DNA from: Vibrio sp. BS-M-Sm-2
GTDB lineage: Bacteria; Pseudomonadota; Gammaproteobacteria; Enterobacterales; Vibrionaceae
Assembly (NCBI RefSeq): GCF_041504345.1
Contig: NZ_CP167894.1
Coordinates: 2,542,001 to 2,606,000 of the forward strand
Reading direction: 5' to 3'
DNA: 64,000 bases
The translations under genes and the position numbers were made by a program. Below the pieces are notes generated by a model. The model searched no databases. It was given only the letters and a program-made list of their open reading frames with translations, and had not been told where the DNA came from. Position 1 is the stretch's first letter, and each line of letters starts with the position of its first letter. This document shows, one piece after another, positions 1 through 9,733 of the stretch.

Positions 1-125
1 AGACGAGCTTCAGCACGGCCGCCCATTTCAACAGAGTTACCGTCTTGGTTGTATAGTTCTGCCGCGTTAGCGCCAGTAGCAAGAGCTGCAGCAGATACAG
101 CAAGCGCGATCATAGTCTTGTTCAT
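1..125 (-). CDS. ompU: OmpU-type outer membrane porin, 5' end only
   Basis: Only the first 41 codons lie in the window; the gene continues leftwards off the edge. The reading starts at an ATG at 125 preceded by an AGGA ribosome-binding site. The N-terminus is a signal peptide (MNKTMIALAVSAAALATGANA, cleaved after ANA), then a mature segment with the VEMGGRAEAR stretch typical of Vibrio OmpU-like general porins, which form trimeric channels in the outer membrane. Its position divergent from greA matches the ompU-greA order known in V. cholerae. The identity rests on the signal peptide, the GGRAEAR motif and synteny; another OmpU/OmpC-like paralogue cannot be excluded from 41 residues. Confidence 0.8.
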   Translation of the reverse strand, partial: MNKTMIALAVSAAALATGANAAELYNQDGNSVEMGGRAEAR

Positions 126-640
126 GTTATTAATTCCTAATTACTGTCCATAAAGGTATTTATTAAGGATTTGAATCCTTTTAGTGTCTTGCCTGTATTA
201 ATCAGGCTTCATAACCATGATTAGGTCAGAACGCTAAAAAATGCCAGTGCAATCCATGAGTTACTTTTTACCCCTAAAGTTCCTTAGCTAGTTAGTAAAA
301 TGATATAAATTGAAAAACTGAACACTGTTTTATTGTGTTGATTTATTCTTAACTTGTTGTTTTTGTAGTTGTATTTTAAAAGTGTGATCTACATTTATTT
401 GGTTTGTTTTTGTTTTTTTTAGGTATTCAATTGCTGACTTATTGATGGGGAGGTTATTATTCATTTTTGTGATGTCTGTAATTTAGAGCTAGATAAAGCT
501 TTTATAAGACAAAGTGGAATAAAGGTGATTTAGCCATCAAGTTTGTTTACACTAAGCCAAATTGTTTTGTTTCTATCACCCAATAAGTATGTTGGGTGGA
601 TTTATGTTGGCCAAAGAAAGCTTTGGCATAGAGGTAAAAA
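126..640. promoter_or_regulatory. Divergent ompU / greA intergenic region
   Basis: This 515-bp gene-free stretch is strongly AT-rich with several T tracts (for example 412-420). On the ompU side the leader holds two small inverted repeats, AAGGATT/AATCCTT at 165-180 and GCCTG/CAGGC at 191-207, which could fold in the ompU mRNA. On the greA side a 7-bp perfect hairpin sits just before the greA start (listed separately). In V. cholerae the ompU promoter is activated by ToxR; I could not pick a convincing ToxR site or a clean -35/-10 pair by eye. I see no additional gene. Confidence 0.5.
610..627 (+). promoter_or_regulatory. Hairpin in the greA leader
   Basis: GCCAAAG (610-616) and CTTTGGC (621-627) form a perfect 7-bp stem with a 4-base loop. 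It ends four bases before the GAGG ribosome-binding site of greA. No T-run follows, so it is not a terminator. It may control access to the ribosome-binding site or stabilise the mRNA 5' end; the role is inferred. Confidence 0.5.
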
Positions 641-1114
641 ATGGAAAAGGTTCCAATGACAGTACGTGGCGCTCAGCAGCTACGTGACGAATTAGATCGC
701 CTACTTAAGCTACGTCCTATTATTTCAGCAGCTATTGGTGAAGCACGTGAACTCGGTGATTTGAAAGAGAATGCAGAGTACCACGCCGCTCGTGAAGAGC
801 AGGGTATCTGTGAAGCTCAAATTCGAGATATAGAATATAAGCTATCGCTAGCTCAGATCATCGATGTAACTCAGATGGATAATACGGGTAAGATTATCTT
901 TGGTACGACAGTAACTTTGATCGATGTCGATACGGATGAAGAATTCCGCTACCAGATCGTTTCTGAAGATGAAGCTGACATCAAAACTGGTCGTATTTCT
1001 GTGAAGTCACCAATTGCACGTGGTCTTATCGGTAAGATGGAAGGCGATGAGGTTATTATCTCTACACCTGGTGGCGATAAAGATTTCGAAATCGACAAAG
1101 TAGAATATATCTAA
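641..1114 (+). CDS. greA: Transcription elongation factor GreA
   Basis: GreA rescues backtracked RNA polymerase by stimulating transcript cleavage in the secondary channel. The 157-residue product has the family length and the two-part layout: an N-terminal antiparallel coiled coil (about 1-75) and a C-terminal FKBP-like domain (about 80-157). The acidic tip of the coiled coil, [11 protein letters not shown], is intact, with Asp40 and Glu43 corresponding to the catalytic pair Asp41/Glu44 of the E. coli protein. The start ATG has a GAGG box ten bases upstream. The gene stands alone: it diverges from the porin gene and ends in a terminator shared with the convergent yhbY. Confidence 0.97.
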   Translation: MEKVPMTVRGAQQLRDELDRLLKLRPIISAAIGEARELGDLKENAEYHAAREEQGICEAQIRDIEYKLSLAQIIDVTQMDNTGKIIFGTTVTLIDVDTDEEFRYQIVSEDEADIKTGRISVKSPIARGLIGKMEGDEVIISTPGGDKDFEIDKVEYI

Positions 1115-1140
1115 TTGAATTTTCTTTGTTTCTGATAAGT

Positions 1141-1167
1141 AAAAAGGTCGCTTAATGCGACCTTTTT
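1141..1167. terminator. Bidirectional terminator between greA and yhbY
   Basis: An 11-bp perfect stem (AAAAAGGTCGC / GCGACCTTTTT) with loop TTAAT lies between the convergent greA and yhbY. The A-run on one side and T-run on the other let it work on both strands. Confidence 0.9.
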
Positions 1168-1240
1168 CGTTTCTCACGCTACACTAAAAGATAAGCGCTA
1201 TGGCTTTCTCTTAGTGGAAGTTAGCTTATATTAAGCTCGC

Positions 1241-1537
1241 TTATTTACGTGGAATCTCGATTTTACGTGCTTCTGACTGACGGAATAGTACTAGAACTTT
1301 ACCGATAGTCTGTACTTTTTCAGCTTTAGTTTCACGTACAATTGCATCGATAATCAGTTGCTTAGTCTCACGGTCTTCTGATGCAACTTTAATCTTGATC
1401 AGTTCGTGGTGGTCTAGAGCTAATTCGATTTCCGCTAGAACAGCTTCAGTAAGTCCATTTGCGCCCATTAGCACAACAGGTTTTAAACTGTGAGCTAGGC
1501 CCTTTAGATGCTGCTTTTGTTTGGTACTTAGGTTCAT
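1241..1537 (-). CDS. yhbY: Ribosome-associated RNA-binding protein YhbY
   Basis: A 98-residue single-domain CRS1/YhbY (CRM) protein, the same length as E. coli YhbY and nearly colinear with it from MNLSTKQKQHLKGLAH onward. YhbY associates with pre-50S ribosomal particles and binds RNA through a KH-like fold. The GxxG-type loop region (MGANGLTE, about 24-31) and the conserved segments HHELIKIKVA and IVRETKA are present. The gene is divergent from rlmE, another 50S assembly factor, and convergent with greA. No signal or membrane segment is present, as expected for a cytoplasmic protein. Confidence 0.96.
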   Translation of the reverse strand: MNLSTKQKQHLKGLAHSLKPVVLMGANGLTEAVLAEIELALDHHELIKIKVASEDRETKQLIIDAIVRETKAEKVQTIGKVLVLFRQSEARKIEIPRK

Positions 1538-1581
1538 TACGCGGCCAATTTTCTTTACTATTAGGGTTGAAAAAACCTATT

Positions 1582-1611
1582 TTAACGCCATCTAAAGCTG
1601 AAGACTATAAT
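1582..1611 (+). promoter_or_regulatory. Candidate sigma-70 promoter of rlmE-ftsH
   Basis: A perfect -10 hexamer TATAAT (1606-1611) lies 18 bp after TTAACG (1582-1587), which matches four of six -35 consensus bases. It would start transcription near 1618, about 35 bases before rlmE. Confidence 0.55.
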
Positions 1612-1651
1612 TTATTCAGCAATTAGTACTTTCCTCCAATTTAGGTATCCA

Positions 1652-2281
1652 ATGAGCAAACAGAAACACTCGGCCAGTTCAGGCCGTTGGTTGAAGGAAC
1701 ACTTCGACGACAAGTACGCAAATGAAGCTAGAAAGAAAGGCTATCGTTCACGTGCTTATTTCAAAATGGAAGAGATTCAAACGAAAGATAAATTGCTGTC
1801 TCCTGGGATGACCATTGTGGATTTGGGTGCAGCGCCTGGCGGTTGGTCTCAATATGCTGCTAAGATTGTTGGAGACAACGGACAAATCATTGCGTGTGAT
1901 TTGTTACCAATGGACCCGATTGCTGGTGTTAGCTTTTTACAAGGCGATTTCCGCGAAGAAGCAGTGCTAGATGCCTTGTTGGAGCGTATACAACCAAACA
2001 TGGTTGATGTCGTGATGTCAGATATGGCACCTAATATAGCAGGCAACAATTCTGTGGATCAGCCAAGAGCTATGTATTTAGTTGAATTAGCTTTGGATAT
2101 GTGTCGACAAGTTCTAGCTACCAATGGTAGTTTTGTTGTAAAAGTATTCCAAGGCGAAGGGTTTGACCAATACGTTAAGGACGTCCGCGAGATGTTTAAA
2201 ACAGTAAAAGTCAGAAAACCCGACTCTTCTCGAGCTCGATCTCGTGAAGTGTTTATCGTAGCCACTGGTTACAAAGGTTAA
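1652..2281 (+). CDS. rlmE: 23S rRNA 2'-O-methyltransferase RlmE
   Basis: RlmE (FtsJ/RrmJ) methylates the 2'-OH of U2552 in 23S rRNA using S-adenosylmethionine, a late step of 50S maturation. The 209-residue length is that of E. coli RlmE. The SAM-binding motif [12 protein letters not shown] is at 56-67, and the catalytic tetrad is complete at the same numbering as E. coli: Lys38, Asp124 (SDMAPN), Lys164 (FVVKVF) and Glu199 (SREVF). It is followed 98 bases downstream by ftsH, the conserved heat-shock gene pair of gamma-proteobacteria. A TATAAT promoter lies upstream at 1606. Confidence 0.97.
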   Translation: MSKQKHSASSGRWLKEHFDDKYANEARKKGYRSRAYFKMEEIQTKDKLLSPGMTIVDLGAAPGGWSQYAAKIVGDNGQIIACDLLPMDPIAGVSFLQGDFREEAVLDALLERIQPNMVDVVMSDMAPNIAGNNSVDQPRAMYLVELALDMCRQVLATNGSFVVKVFQGEGFDQYVKDVREMFKTVKVRKPDSSRARSREVFIVATGYKG

Positions 2282-2379
2282 CGATTCTCTTCCAATAGTG
2301 AGAGTTAACAACATGGCTACAGGTTACAAACTGTAGTACCCTACCTTTAATTACAATTAGTTATCGAGAGGCTTACACC

Positions 2380-4359
2380 TTGAGTGACATGGCAAAAAAT
2401 TTAATTCTGTGGCTTGTTATCGCGGTAGTGTTGATGTCGGTATTCCAGAGCTTTGGCCCTGGAGAAAGTAACGGCAGAGCAGTAGATTACACCACGTTTG
2501 TACAGGAAGTTGGCCAAGGCCAGATTCAAGACGCACAGTTCAATAACAGCGAAATCACTTTCACACGTCGTGGTGGTGGTTCTAAGTATGTAACTTACAT
2601 GCCTGTTTATGATCAAAAGCTACTTGATGACTTAATTAATCAAAACGTAAAAGTTCAGGGTACACCACCTGAAGAACAGAGCCTGCTTGGCACTATCTTC
2701 ATCTCATGGTTCCCTATGATCTTACTAATTGGTGTGTGGATTTTCTTCATGCGTCAAATGCAAGGCGGCGGCGGCGGTAAAGGCGCGATGTCTTTCGGTA
2801 AGAGTAAAGCTCGAATGATGAGCGAAGAACAAATCAAAACGATGTTTGCTGATGTTGCAGGTTGTGACGAAGCAAAAGAAGACGTGAAAGAGCTTGTGGA
2901 TTACCTTCGTGATCCAAGCCGCTTCCAAAAGCTAGGTGGTAAGATCCCGACAGGTATCCTGTTGGTTGGCCCTCCTGGTACGGGTAAAACATTGCTTGCA
3001 AAAGCGATTGCCGGTGAAGCGAAAGTACCGTTCTTTACGATTTCTGGTTCTGACTTCGTTGAAATGTTTGTTGGTGTTGGTGCATCTCGTGTGCGTGACA
3101 TGTTCGAACAAGCGAAGAAAGCGGCACCTTGTATCATCTTTATCGATGAAATCGATGCTGTAGGTCGTCAACGTGGTGCTGGTGTTGGTGGTGGTCACGA
3201 TGAACGTGAACAAACACTAAACCAAATGCTGGTTGAGATGGATGGTTTCGAAGGTAATGAAGGAATTATTGTTATCGCTGCGACTAACCGTCCAGACGTA
3301 CTAGACCCAGCATTACTTCGTCCTGGTCGTTTTGACCGTCAAGTGGTGGTTGGTCTACCTGATGTACGTGGTCGTGAACAGATTCTTAAAGTGCACATGC
3401 GTAAAGTGCCACTATCGGGTGATGTTGAACCATCTCTGATTGCTCGTGGTACTCCTGGTTTCTCTGGTGCAGATCTTGCGAACCTTGTGAACGAAGCGGC
3501 GCTATTTGCAGCTCGCGGTAACAAGCGCAATGTATCTATGGTTGAGTTCGAACTAGCTAAAGATAAAATCATGATGGGTGCAGAGCGCCGTTCAATGGTG
3601 ATGTCTGAAGAAGTGAAAGAGTCAACGGCTTACCATGAAGCGGGTCACGCAATTGTTGGTCGTCTGGTACCTGAACACGATCCAGTGTACAAGGTGTCAA
3701 TCATTCCACGTGGTCGTGCACTTGGTGTCACTATGTACCTACCTGAGCAGGACCGCGTAAGCATGTCTCGCCAACATCTAGAATCAATGATCTCTAGTTT
3801 GTATGGTGGTCGTCTTGCTGAAGAACTTATCTACGGTAAAGACAAAGTTTCGACTGGTGCGTCTAACGATATCGAACGTGCAACTGATATTGCTCGTAAG
3901 ATGGTAACGCAGTGGGGCTTCTCTGAAAAACTGGGTCCTCTTCTATATGCTGAAGAAGAAGGCGAAGTTTTCCTTGGTCGTGGCATGAGCCAAGCGAAAC
4001 ATGTTTCTGACGATACTACTAAGCTGATCGATGAAGAAATTCGTATTCTAATCGACCGCAACTATGCTCGTGCGAAGCAAATTCTTGAAGAGAACATGGA
4101 TATCATGCACTCGATGAAAGATGCGCTAATGAAGTTTGAAACGATTGATGCAGGTCAGATTGATGACTTGATGGAACGTAAAGACGACATTCGTGAGCCA
4201 GCTGGTTGGGGTGATCAGGCGAAAGCAGAACCTGCAAAGGAAGAAGCTAAACCTGAAGCGAAATCAGAAGAGCAAACTAAAGCCGAACCAAAAGCTGAAG
4301 AGTCGCAAGTTGAAGAAGTTAAGTCTGAATCAGACGATGCTCAAAACAAAGATTCTTAA
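2380..4359 (+). CDS. ftsH: ATP-dependent zinc metalloprotease FtsH
   Basis: FtsH is the membrane-anchored AAA+ protease that degrades sigma-32, LpxC and damaged membrane proteins. Two transmembrane segments (about 7-24 and 106-124) flank a periplasmic domain. The AAA module has Walker A GPPGTGKT (197-204), Walker B IIFIDEID (252-259) and the second region of homology ending in RPGRFDR; the zinc site is HEAGH (419-423). The start is a TTG at 2380, preferred because the GAGAGG box at 2365-2370 is correctly spaced for it and too far from the ATG at 2389. The C-terminal 60 residues are a low-complexity Glu/Lys/Ala tail, longer in charge repeats than in E. coli. Confidence 0.97.
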   Translation: MSDMAKNLILWLVIAVVLMSVFQSFGPGESNGRAVDYTTFVQEVGQGQIQDAQFNNSEITFTRRGGGSKYVTYMPVYDQKLLDDLINQNVKVQGTPPEEQSLLGTIFISWFPMILLIGVWIFFMRQMQGGGGGKGAMSFGKSKARMMSEEQIKTMFADVAGCDEAKEDVKELVDYLRDPSRFQKLGGKIPTGILLVGPPGTGKTLLAKAIAGEAKVPFFTISGSDFVEMFVGVGASRVRDMFEQAKKAAPCIIFIDEIDAVGRQRGAGVGGGHDEREQTLNQMLVEMDGFEGNEGIIVIAATNRPDVLDPALLRPGRFDRQVVVGLPDVRGREQILKVHMRKVPLSGDVEPSLIARGTPGFSGADLANLVNEAALFAARGNKRNVSMVEFELAKDKIMMGAERRSMVMSEEVKESTAYHEAGHAIVGRLVPEHDPVYKVSIIPRGRALGVTMYLPEQDRVSMSRQHLESMISSLYGGRLAEELIYGKDKVSTGASNDIERATDIARKMVTQWGFSEKLGPLLYAEEEGEVFLGRGMSQAKHVSDDTTKLIDEEIRILIDRNYARAKQILEENMDIMHSMKDALMKFETIDAGQIDDLMERKDDIREPAGWGDQAKAEPAKEEAKPEAKSEEQTKAEPKAEESQVEEVKSESDDAQNKDS

Positions 4360-4380
4360 TCGCTAAGCTTTAAATTAAAA

Positions 4381-4403
4381 CCCTGAGTACGCTCAGGGTT
4401 TTT
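4381..4403 (+). terminator. Terminator after ftsH
   Basis: A 7-bp stem CCCTGAG/CTCAGGG with loop TACG is followed by five T. It lies 21 bases after the ftsH stop and before folP. Confidence 0.85.
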
Positions 4404-4447
4404 CTGTTTATAGCCCAAGATGTTTTTACCTTTAAGACCCGCCTTCC

Positions 4448-5278
4448 ATGATATTAAAAGCACATAATAAAACGCTCGTTTTAGACCGCCCACATGTGAT
4501 GGGTATCCTCAATGTCACGCCTGACTCTTTCTCTGATGGCGGGAAATTCAATTCATTAGATAATGCTTTACTGCAAGCTGAGCGAATGATTCAAGTTGGT
4601 GTTAGCATTATTGACATTGGTGGTGAATCAACTCGTCCGGGAGCACCTGACGTATCTTTAGAAGAGGAGCTCGCTCGCGTTATCCCTGCCATTAAAGCAA
4701 TTCGCGCCAAGTTTGATGTGTGGATCTCTATTGATACCAGTAAAGCAGAAGTGATGCGCCAAGCCGTTGAAGCGGGGGCTGACTTGATCAATGATGTGCG
4801 CGCATTACAAGAGCCCGGAGCTCTAGAAGCAGCCGCCAATGCTAAGGTACCAGTTTGCCTGATGCACATGAAAGGTCAGCCAAGAACCATGCAAGCTAAC
4901 CCAAATTACGATGATGTTCTAACGGATGTTGAAGCTTTTTTAAAAGAAAGGGTGGAAGCGTGTGAAGCTGTTGGTATATCAAAAGAGCAGCTGATTCTAG
5001 ATCCTGGTTTTGGTTTTGGTAAAACCATTGAACACAATTACCACCTATTAGCGCACCTAGAAAAATTTCACACGCTTGGGTTGCCAGTCTTAGCGGGGAT
5101 GTCGAGAAAGTCGATGATCTTTAAGCTATTAGACAAAGCCCCGGCAGATTGCATGGTCGCTAGCGTCACTTGCGCTACTATCGCGGCAATGAAAGGCGCA
5201 CAAATTATTCGCGTTCACGATGTTGAAGATACATTGGAAGCGATGAAGATAATCGAAGTGATGAATAACAATCACTAA
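4448..5278 (+). CDS. folP: Dihydropteroate synthase FolP
   Basis: FolP condenses p-aminobenzoate with hydroxymethyl-dihydropterin pyrophosphate in folate synthesis and is the sulfonamide target. The 276-residue TIM-barrel protein carries both family signatures: GILNVTPDSFSDGG (19-32) and GGESTRPGA (58-66). Further conserved pieces are LMHMKGQP, DPGFGFGKT and the GMSRKS loop before the end of the barrel. No strong ribosome-binding site precedes the ATG at 4448, which begins the reading nine codons or so shorter than some homologues; no better start is visible. It is followed 21 bp later by glmM, the usual folP-glmM pair. Confidence 0.96.
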   Translation: MILKAHNKTLVLDRPHVMGILNVTPDSFSDGGKFNSLDNALLQAERMIQVGVSIIDIGGESTRPGAPDVSLEEELARVIPAIKAIRAKFDVWISIDTSKAEVMRQAVEAGADLINDVRALQEPGALEAAANAKVPVCLMHMKGQPRTMQANPNYDDVLTDVEAFLKERVEACEAVGISKEQLILDPGFGFGKTIEHNYHLLAHLEKFHTLGLPVLAGMSRKSMIFKLLDKAPADCMVASVTCATIAAMKGAQIIRVHDVEDTLEAMKIIEVMNNNH

Positions 5279-5299
5279 TCATAATTAAGGAAAATCACT

Positions 5300-6640
5300 A
5301 TGTCTGATAAGAGACGTTATTTCGGCACAGATGGTGTGCGTGGCAAAGTTGGCCAGTACCCTATTACACCTGATTTTGTTCTGAAGCTTGGCTGGGCTGC
5401 GGGTCGTGTTCTTGCGAAACAGGGCACAAAGAAAGTCATCATTGGTAAAGATACTCGTATCTCTGGCTACATGCTGGAGTCTGCGCTAGAAGCAGGTCTT
5501 GCTGCTGCTGGTCTGCAGGCTACGTTTACTGGCCCAATGCCAACACCTGCCGTTGCTTACCTAACTCAAACCTTCCGCGCGGAAGCTGGTATCGTTATCT
5601 CTGCATCGCACAACCCTTACTACGATAACGGTATCAAATTCTTCTCTTCTGAGGGAACAAAACTACCAGATGATATCGAGTTGGCGATTGAAGCCGAATT
5701 GGATAAAGAGATCGAATGTGTTGACTCATTTGAGCTTGGTAAAGCGGTACGTTTAAACGATGCCGCTGGTCGTTATATTGAATTTTGTAAGAGCACATTC
5801 CCAAATCAGATGACACTTGCTGGCATGAAGATTGTTGTCGATTGTGCTCATGGTGCGACTTACCATATTGCACCTGCTGTATTTAAAGAGCTAGGTGCTG
5901 AAGTTATTGCGATTGGTGTTGAGCCAAACGGTACTAACATCAACCATGAAGTGGGTGCTACCGATGTACGTGCTCTGCAAGCAAAAGTACTTGAAGAAAA
6001 AGCGGCCTTAGGCCTTGGCTTTGATGGTGATGGTGACCGTATCATTATGGTTGACGAGCTAGGCAACAAAGTTGATGGTGACCAAATTGCTTACATCATT
6101 GCTCGTGATGCCCTGCGCCGTGGTGAGTTGAAAGGTGGCGTTGTTGGTACACTAATGACCAACCTTGGTATGGAAAATGGCCTTAAGCAGTTAGGTATTC
6201 CGTTTGTACGTGCGGCTGTTGGTGACCGTTATGTAATGGAACAGCTTCTTGCTAAAGGCTGGAAGATCGGTGCCGAAAACTCGGGTCACGTTATCCTACT
6301 AGATAAAGTGACGACGGGTGATGCTATCGTTGCTGCTCTGCAAGTATTGGCTTCAGTTGTTGATAGCGAAATGACTCTGAATGAGCTGTCTCAAGGCATG
6401 ACGTTGTACCCTCAAGTTCTAGAAAACGTTCGTTTCAGCGGAGACTCAAACCCATTAGAAGCAGAAGCGGTAAAAGCAGCGGTTGTTGAAGTAGAAGCAG
6501 AGCTTGGCGAGAAAGGTCGTGTGCTATTACGTAAGTCTGGTACAGAGCCACTACTACGCGTGATGGTTGAAGGCGAAGATGCTGAGCTTGTTCAAGCATC
6601 TGCGCTTAAGATTGCAGATGCAGTAAAAGCAAACTGCTAA
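5300..6640 (+). CDS. glmM: Phosphoglucosamine mutase GlmM
   Basis: GlmM interconverts glucosamine-6-phosphate and glucosamine-1-phosphate on the way to UDP-GlcNAc for peptidoglycan and LPS. The 446-residue protein has the phosphoserine loop ISASHNP with active Ser103 (Ser102 in E. coli), the magnesium loop DGDGDR (242-247), the sugar-binding GAENSGH segment and the C-terminal phosphate-binding [12 protein letters not shown]. The ATG is preceded by a TAAGGAAA box. It is probably co-transcribed with folP, since no terminator separates them. Confidence 0.97.
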   Translation: MSDKRRYFGTDGVRGKVGQYPITPDFVLKLGWAAGRVLAKQGTKKVIIGKDTRISGYMLESALEAGLAAAGLQATFTGPMPTPAVAYLTQTFRAEAGIVISASHNPYYDNGIKFFSSEGTKLPDDIELAIEAELDKEIECVDSFELGKAVRLNDAAGRYIEFCKSTFPNQMTLAGMKIVVDCAHGATYHIAPAVFKELGAEVIAIGVEPNGTNINHEVGATDVRALQAKVLEEKAALGLGFDGDGDRIIMVDELGNKVDGDQIAYIIARDALRRGELKGGVVGTLMTNLGMENGLKQLGIPFVRAAVGDRYVMEQLLAKGWKIGAENSGHVILLDKVTTGDAIVAALQVLASVVDSEMTLNELSQGMTLYPQVLENVRFSGDSNPLEAEAVKAAVVEVEAELGEKGRVLLRKSGTEPLLRVMVEGEDAELVQASALKIADAVKANC

Positions 6641-6656
6641 TTTAACCTTTTACTTA

Positions 6657-6680
6657 ACAGGCGCAACGAATAGCGCCTGT
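6657..6680. other. Inverted repeat after glmM
   Basis: ACAGGCGC and GCGCCTGT form an 8-bp perfect stem with an 8-base loop, 17 bases after the glmM stop. It lacks a T-run, so it is more likely a 3'-end stabilising hairpin or weak terminator than a strong intrinsic terminator. Confidence 0.5.
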
Positions 6681-6706
6681 GATTAGAAGTGATTGGCTTA
6701 TATAGC

Positions 6707-6770
6707 GGTCAAAAGATATAACGGTCAATAGAGACGTAAATGAGTTTTGTGTCGCTTTTGACCTTTTTTT
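6707..6770 (+). terminator. Possible long-loop terminator between glmM and secG
   Basis: GGTCAAAAG (6707-6715) can pair with CTTTTGACC (6755-6763), which is followed by seven T. The 39-base loop makes it an unusual terminator; a hairpin with the intervening GGTCAA copy at 6723 is an alternative. Confidence 0.4.
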
Positions 6771-6934
6771 GACCATTCGCTTGGTAAAGGCTTATTTTTT
6801 AGCAAATTCTCCTTGTCAGTCAACGTAGCATTCGCTAGTATTGCTCGGCCTTCAGTTAGGAGGTCGCTAGCCTTGTTCTAAAAAATAGTTTTTTGAACGG
6901 CGCTGGCTCAACAATTAGGAACATAGGTGGAAAA

Positions 6935-7267
6935 ATGTTTACAGTTCTACTTGTGATTTACCTGTTGGCAGCGCTTGGTGTAATTGGCCTAGTGTTGATT
7001 CAACAAGGTAAAGGCGCAGATATGGGAGCCTCTTTCGGTGCTGGCGCTTCAAACACTGTGTTTGGTGCTGGTGGCTCAGGAAATTTCCTTACCCGAATGA
7101 CTGCAATTTTTGCAACTACATTTTTTATCCTTAGCTTAGTGCTTGGTAATATGTCTACACATAAAACTGAGTCACAATGGATTGACCCGACTCAAGGTCA
7201 GGTAATTCAACAAGCTGATGATGCAGTGAGTGAAGTTCCGGCGCAAGGCGACGAAATTCCACAATAA
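6935..7267 (+). CDS. secG: Preprotein translocase subunit SecG
   Basis: SecG is the small auxiliary subunit of the SecYEG channel in the inner membrane. The 110-residue product has the family form: two transmembrane helices (about 2-22 and 50-72) joined by a Gly/Ala-rich loop with [13 protein letters not shown] and [12 protein letters not shown], then a polar acidic tail. I start at the ATG at 6935 because it has a TAGGTGG box and gives the conserved [16 protein letters not shown]-terminus; an upstream in-frame TTG at 6893 would add 14 unlike residues. It is followed by tRNA-Leu, as in E. coli (secG-leuU). Confidence 0.95.
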   Translation: MFTVLLVIYLLAALGVIGLVLIQQGKGADMGASFGAGASNTVFGAGGSGNFLTRMTAIFATTFFILSLVLGNMSTHKTESQWIDPTQGQVIQQADDAVSEVPAQGDEIPQ

Positions 7268-7283
7268 TCTGTAAAGATTTGAT

Positions 7284-7368
7284 GCCGAGATGGTGAAATT
7301 GGTAGACACGCTAGCATGAGGTGCTAGTGCCTTAGGGTGTGAGGGTTCGAGTCCCTCTCTCGGCACCA
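7284..7368 (+). tRNA. leuU: tRNA-Leu (anticodon GAG)
   Basis: The 85-base sequence folds as a class II tRNA: acceptor GCCGAGA pairs with TCTCGGC, the anticodon arm CTAGC/GCTAG holds loop ATGAGGT with anticodon GAG, a long variable arm follows, the T arm carries GGTTCGAGTCC, and CCA is encoded at 7366-7368. It reads CUU/CUC leucine codons. Confidence 0.97.
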
Positions 7369-7379
7369 TGTTTACAAAC

Positions 7380-7407
7380 TTGTAAAACATCTTGTTGGGC
7401 GTATAAT
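7380..7407 (+). promoter_or_regulatory. Candidate promoter of the initiator tRNA / rimP-nusA-infB operon
   Basis: TTGTAA (7380-7385) and a perfect TATAAT (7402-7407) are separated by 16 bp and lie between the two tRNA genes. Initiation near 7414 would begin about eight bases before the mature tRNA-Met 5' end, as for many tRNA promoters. E. coli metY likewise has its own promoter. Confidence 0.6.
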
Positions 7408-7421
7408 GCTCACAAGTCGGA

Positions 7422-7498
<77 letters not shown>

Positions 7499-7539
7499 AT
7501 TTCAATGCTATTATATAGCTTGTATTGGTAGCAAGTTTG

Positions 7540-7595
7540 CACAGTGTGAACCTCACTGTGAGTTAAGTGTGATATCGAATGTGATGGCACTTAAC
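7540..7595 (+). promoter_or_regulatory. Two tandem hairpins in the rimP leader
   Basis: CACAGTG/CACTGTG (7540-7560, loop 7) and GTTAAGTG/CACTTAAC (7562-7595, loop 18) are perfect inverted repeats placed back to back between the tRNA and the terminator before rimP. They could be processing sites for releasing the tRNA or parts of a structured operon leader. Confidence 0.55.
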
Positions 7596-7613
7596 ATATA
7601 AGGGTCCAGCAAC

Positions 7614-7641
7614 AAAAACCCCGGCTTATACGGGGTTTTTT
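7614..7641 (+). terminator. Terminator between tRNA-Met and rimP
   Basis: AAAAACCCCG and CGGGGTTTTT form a 10-bp stem with loop GCTTATA and a T-run. It sits 92 bases before rimP with no obvious promoter after it, so it likely acts as a partial terminator or attenuator in front of the rimP-nusA-infB operon. Confidence 0.9.
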
Positions 7642-7732
7642 GTTATCTAAGCATTTATAAATGCGTTTAGATAATGTTTGCTTGGAATTTAAATTGGGCT
7701 TTGAGCCCTTTTTTTGTTTCTGGAGTGGTTAA

Positions 7733-8188
7733 ATGACTGGTTTAGAAAGACAACTTACTGAAATGCTTGACGCTCCAGTAGCAGCATCAGGTTATGAGTT
7801 AGTTGGATTAGAATTTATTCGTGCTGGTGAGCACTCAACGCTACGTATTTACATCGATTCACCGAATGGTATCAATGTAGATGATTGCGCTGAAGTTAGT
7901 CACCAAGTAAGTGCCGTAATGGACGTTGAAGATCCAATTTCAGTGGCTTATAACCTTGAAGTGTCTTCACCAGGTTTAGAGAGACCACTGTTCAAAGCAG
8001 AGCATTACCAACAATTTATTGGTCACGAGGTAAGCATCGTTTTGAAAATGGCTGTCGGCAACCGTCGTAAATGGAAAGGTGATATCCAATCTATCGAAGG
8101 CGAGACAGTGAAAGTATTGGTTGAAGGACAAGAAGAAGAATTCGTCCTGAGCAATATTGCGAAAGCTAACCTGATCCCTAAATTTTAG
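7733..8188 (+). CDS. rimP: Ribosome maturation factor RimP
   Basis: RimP binds the 30S precursor and is needed for efficient 16S rRNA maturation and assembly of the central pseudoknot. The 151-residue product has the two-domain form: an N-terminal alpha/beta domain ending in the signature [15 protein letters not shown] (about 78-92), and a C-terminal SH3-like barrel. It opens the conserved rimP-nusA-infB transcription unit and lies 35 bases ahead of nusA. The start is supported by the GGAG box at 7721. Confidence 0.96.
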   Translation: MTGLERQLTEMLDAPVAASGYELVGLEFIRAGEHSTLRIYIDSPNGINVDDCAEVSHQVSAVMDVEDPISVAYNLEVSSPGLERPLFKAEHYQQFIGHEVSIVLKMAVGNRRKWKGDIQSIEGETVKVLVEGQEEEFVLSNIAKANLIPKF

Positions 8189-8223
8189 TTCTCCTAGAGA
8201 GAAGAGCTTAAGAGGCTAGATTA

Positions 8224-9711
8224 ATGAACAAAGAAATTTTGGCGGTAGTAGAAGCTGTTTCTAATGAGAAAGCAGTTCCTCGTGAGCGTATTTTTGAAGC
8301 GCTTGAAATCGCGCTTGCAACGGCAACAAAAAAGAAAAGCGAACTAGAAATTGAAGTTCGTGTTGAAATCGATCGTAAAACGGGTGATTTCGAAACTTTC
8401 CGTCGTTGGGAAGCTGTTGAGGAAGTTGAATTCCCAACAAAAGAAATCTCTATTGAAGCTGCAAAGTACGATGATCCAGAGATCGAACTTGGCGGTTTCA
8501 TTGAAGATGACATCGAATCAGTAACGTTTGACCGTATTACGACTCAAACGGCTAAGCAAGTAATCGTACAGAAAGTACGTGAAGCCGAACGCGCTCAAAT
8601 CGTTGAACAGTTCATCGACAACGAAGGCGAGCTAGTAACTGGCGCAGTTAAGAAAGTTAACCGTGACACTATTATTCTTGACCTAGGTAACAACGCTGAA
8701 GCGGTAATCCTTCGTGATGACCAACTTCCTCGTGAAAACTTCCGTCCAGGTGACCGTGTTCGTGGTCTTCTTTACGCAGTTAAACCAGAAGCTCGTGGTT
8801 TCCAGCTTTTCGTTACTCGTTCGAAGCCAGAAATGCTAGCTGAACTATTCCGTGTTGAAGTGCCTGAGATTGGTGAAGAGCTAATTGAACTTAAAGGTGC
8901 TGCACGTGACGCTGGTTCTCGTGCTAAAATCGCAGTGAAAACAAACGACAAACGTATTGACCCAGTTGGTGCGTGTGTTGGTATGCGTGGCGCACGTGTA
9001 CAAGCTGTTTCTAACGATCTTGGCGGTGAGCGTATTGATATCGTTCTTTGGGACGATAACCCGGCTCAATTCGTAATCAACGCAATGGCTCCTGCTGATG
9101 TTGCTTCAATCATCGTTGATGAAGACGCACACTCTATGGATATCGCTGTTGAAGCGGATAACCTAGCACAAGCAATTGGCCGTAGCGGTCAAAACGTACG
9201 TCTAGCTTCTCAACTGACTGGTTGGGAACTGAACGTAATGACTGTTGCTGACCTAGAGAAGAAGCACCAAGAAGAAGCAGTAGCTTCTATTGAAAACTTC
9301 ATGAAGCACCTAGACATTGAAGAAGACTTTGCTCAAATGCTTGTTGAAGAAGGCTTCTCTACACTTGAAGAAGTAGCATATGTTCCTGTAAACGAGCTTC
9401 TTGAAGTCGACGGTCTAGACGAAGGTATCGTTGAAGAACTACGTAACCGCGCAAAAGACGCACTGACTACTCTAGCGCTAGCGAAAGAAGAAACTTTCGA
9501 CGGTGTTGAGCCTGCTGAAGACTTACTTGCACTTGAAGGTCTTGAGCGTGAAATGGCTTACAAGCTAGCAGCAAAAGGCGTTGCGACATTGGAAGACCTA
9601 GCTGACCAAGGCGTTGATGAACTAGAAGGCATCGAAGACCTAACTGCAGAGCGTGCAGGCGAGCTAATTATGGCTGCGCGTAACATCTGTTGGTTCGGCG
9701 ACGAAGAATAA
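8224..9711 (+). CDS. nusA: Transcription termination/antitermination factor NusA
   Basis: NusA binds RNA polymerase and modulates pausing, termination and antitermination. The 495-residue protein has the full gamma-proteobacterial layout: N-terminal polymerase-binding domain (1-125), S1 domain (about 135-200), two KH domains (about 200-345, with [10 protein letters not shown] and [11 protein letters not shown] loops) and two acidic repeats at the C-terminus (about 365-495). The C-terminal acidic repeats, which bind the alpha subunit, are retained. It is followed by infB after 22 bp. In E. coli NusA represses its own operon through the leader terminator; a comparable terminator is present here upstream of rimP. 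Confidence 0.97.
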   Translation: MNKEILAVVEAVSNEKAVPRERIFEALEIALATATKKKSELEIEVRVEIDRKTGDFETFRRWEAVEEVEFPTKEISIEAAKYDDPEIELGGFIEDDIESVTFDRITTQTAKQVIVQKVREAERAQIVEQFIDNEGELVTGAVKKVNRDTIILDLGNNAEAVILRDDQLPRENFRPGDRVRGLLYAVKPEARGFQLFVTRSKPEMLAELFRVEVPEIGEELIELKGAARDAGSRAKIAVKTNDKRIDPVGACVGMRGARVQAVSNDLGGERIDIVLWDDNPAQFVINAMAPADVASIIVDEDAHSMDIAVEADNLAQAIGRSGQNVRLASQLTGWELNVMTVADLEKKHQEEAVASIENFMKHLDIEEDFAQMLVEEGFSTLEEVAYVPVNELLEVDGLDEGIVEELRNRAKDALTTLALAKEETFDGVEPAEDLLALEGLEREMAYKLAAKGVATLEDLADQGVDELEGIEDLTAERAGELIMAARNICWFGDEE

Positions 9712-9733
9712 TTCAGCAAGGAGAGAAAGCGGT

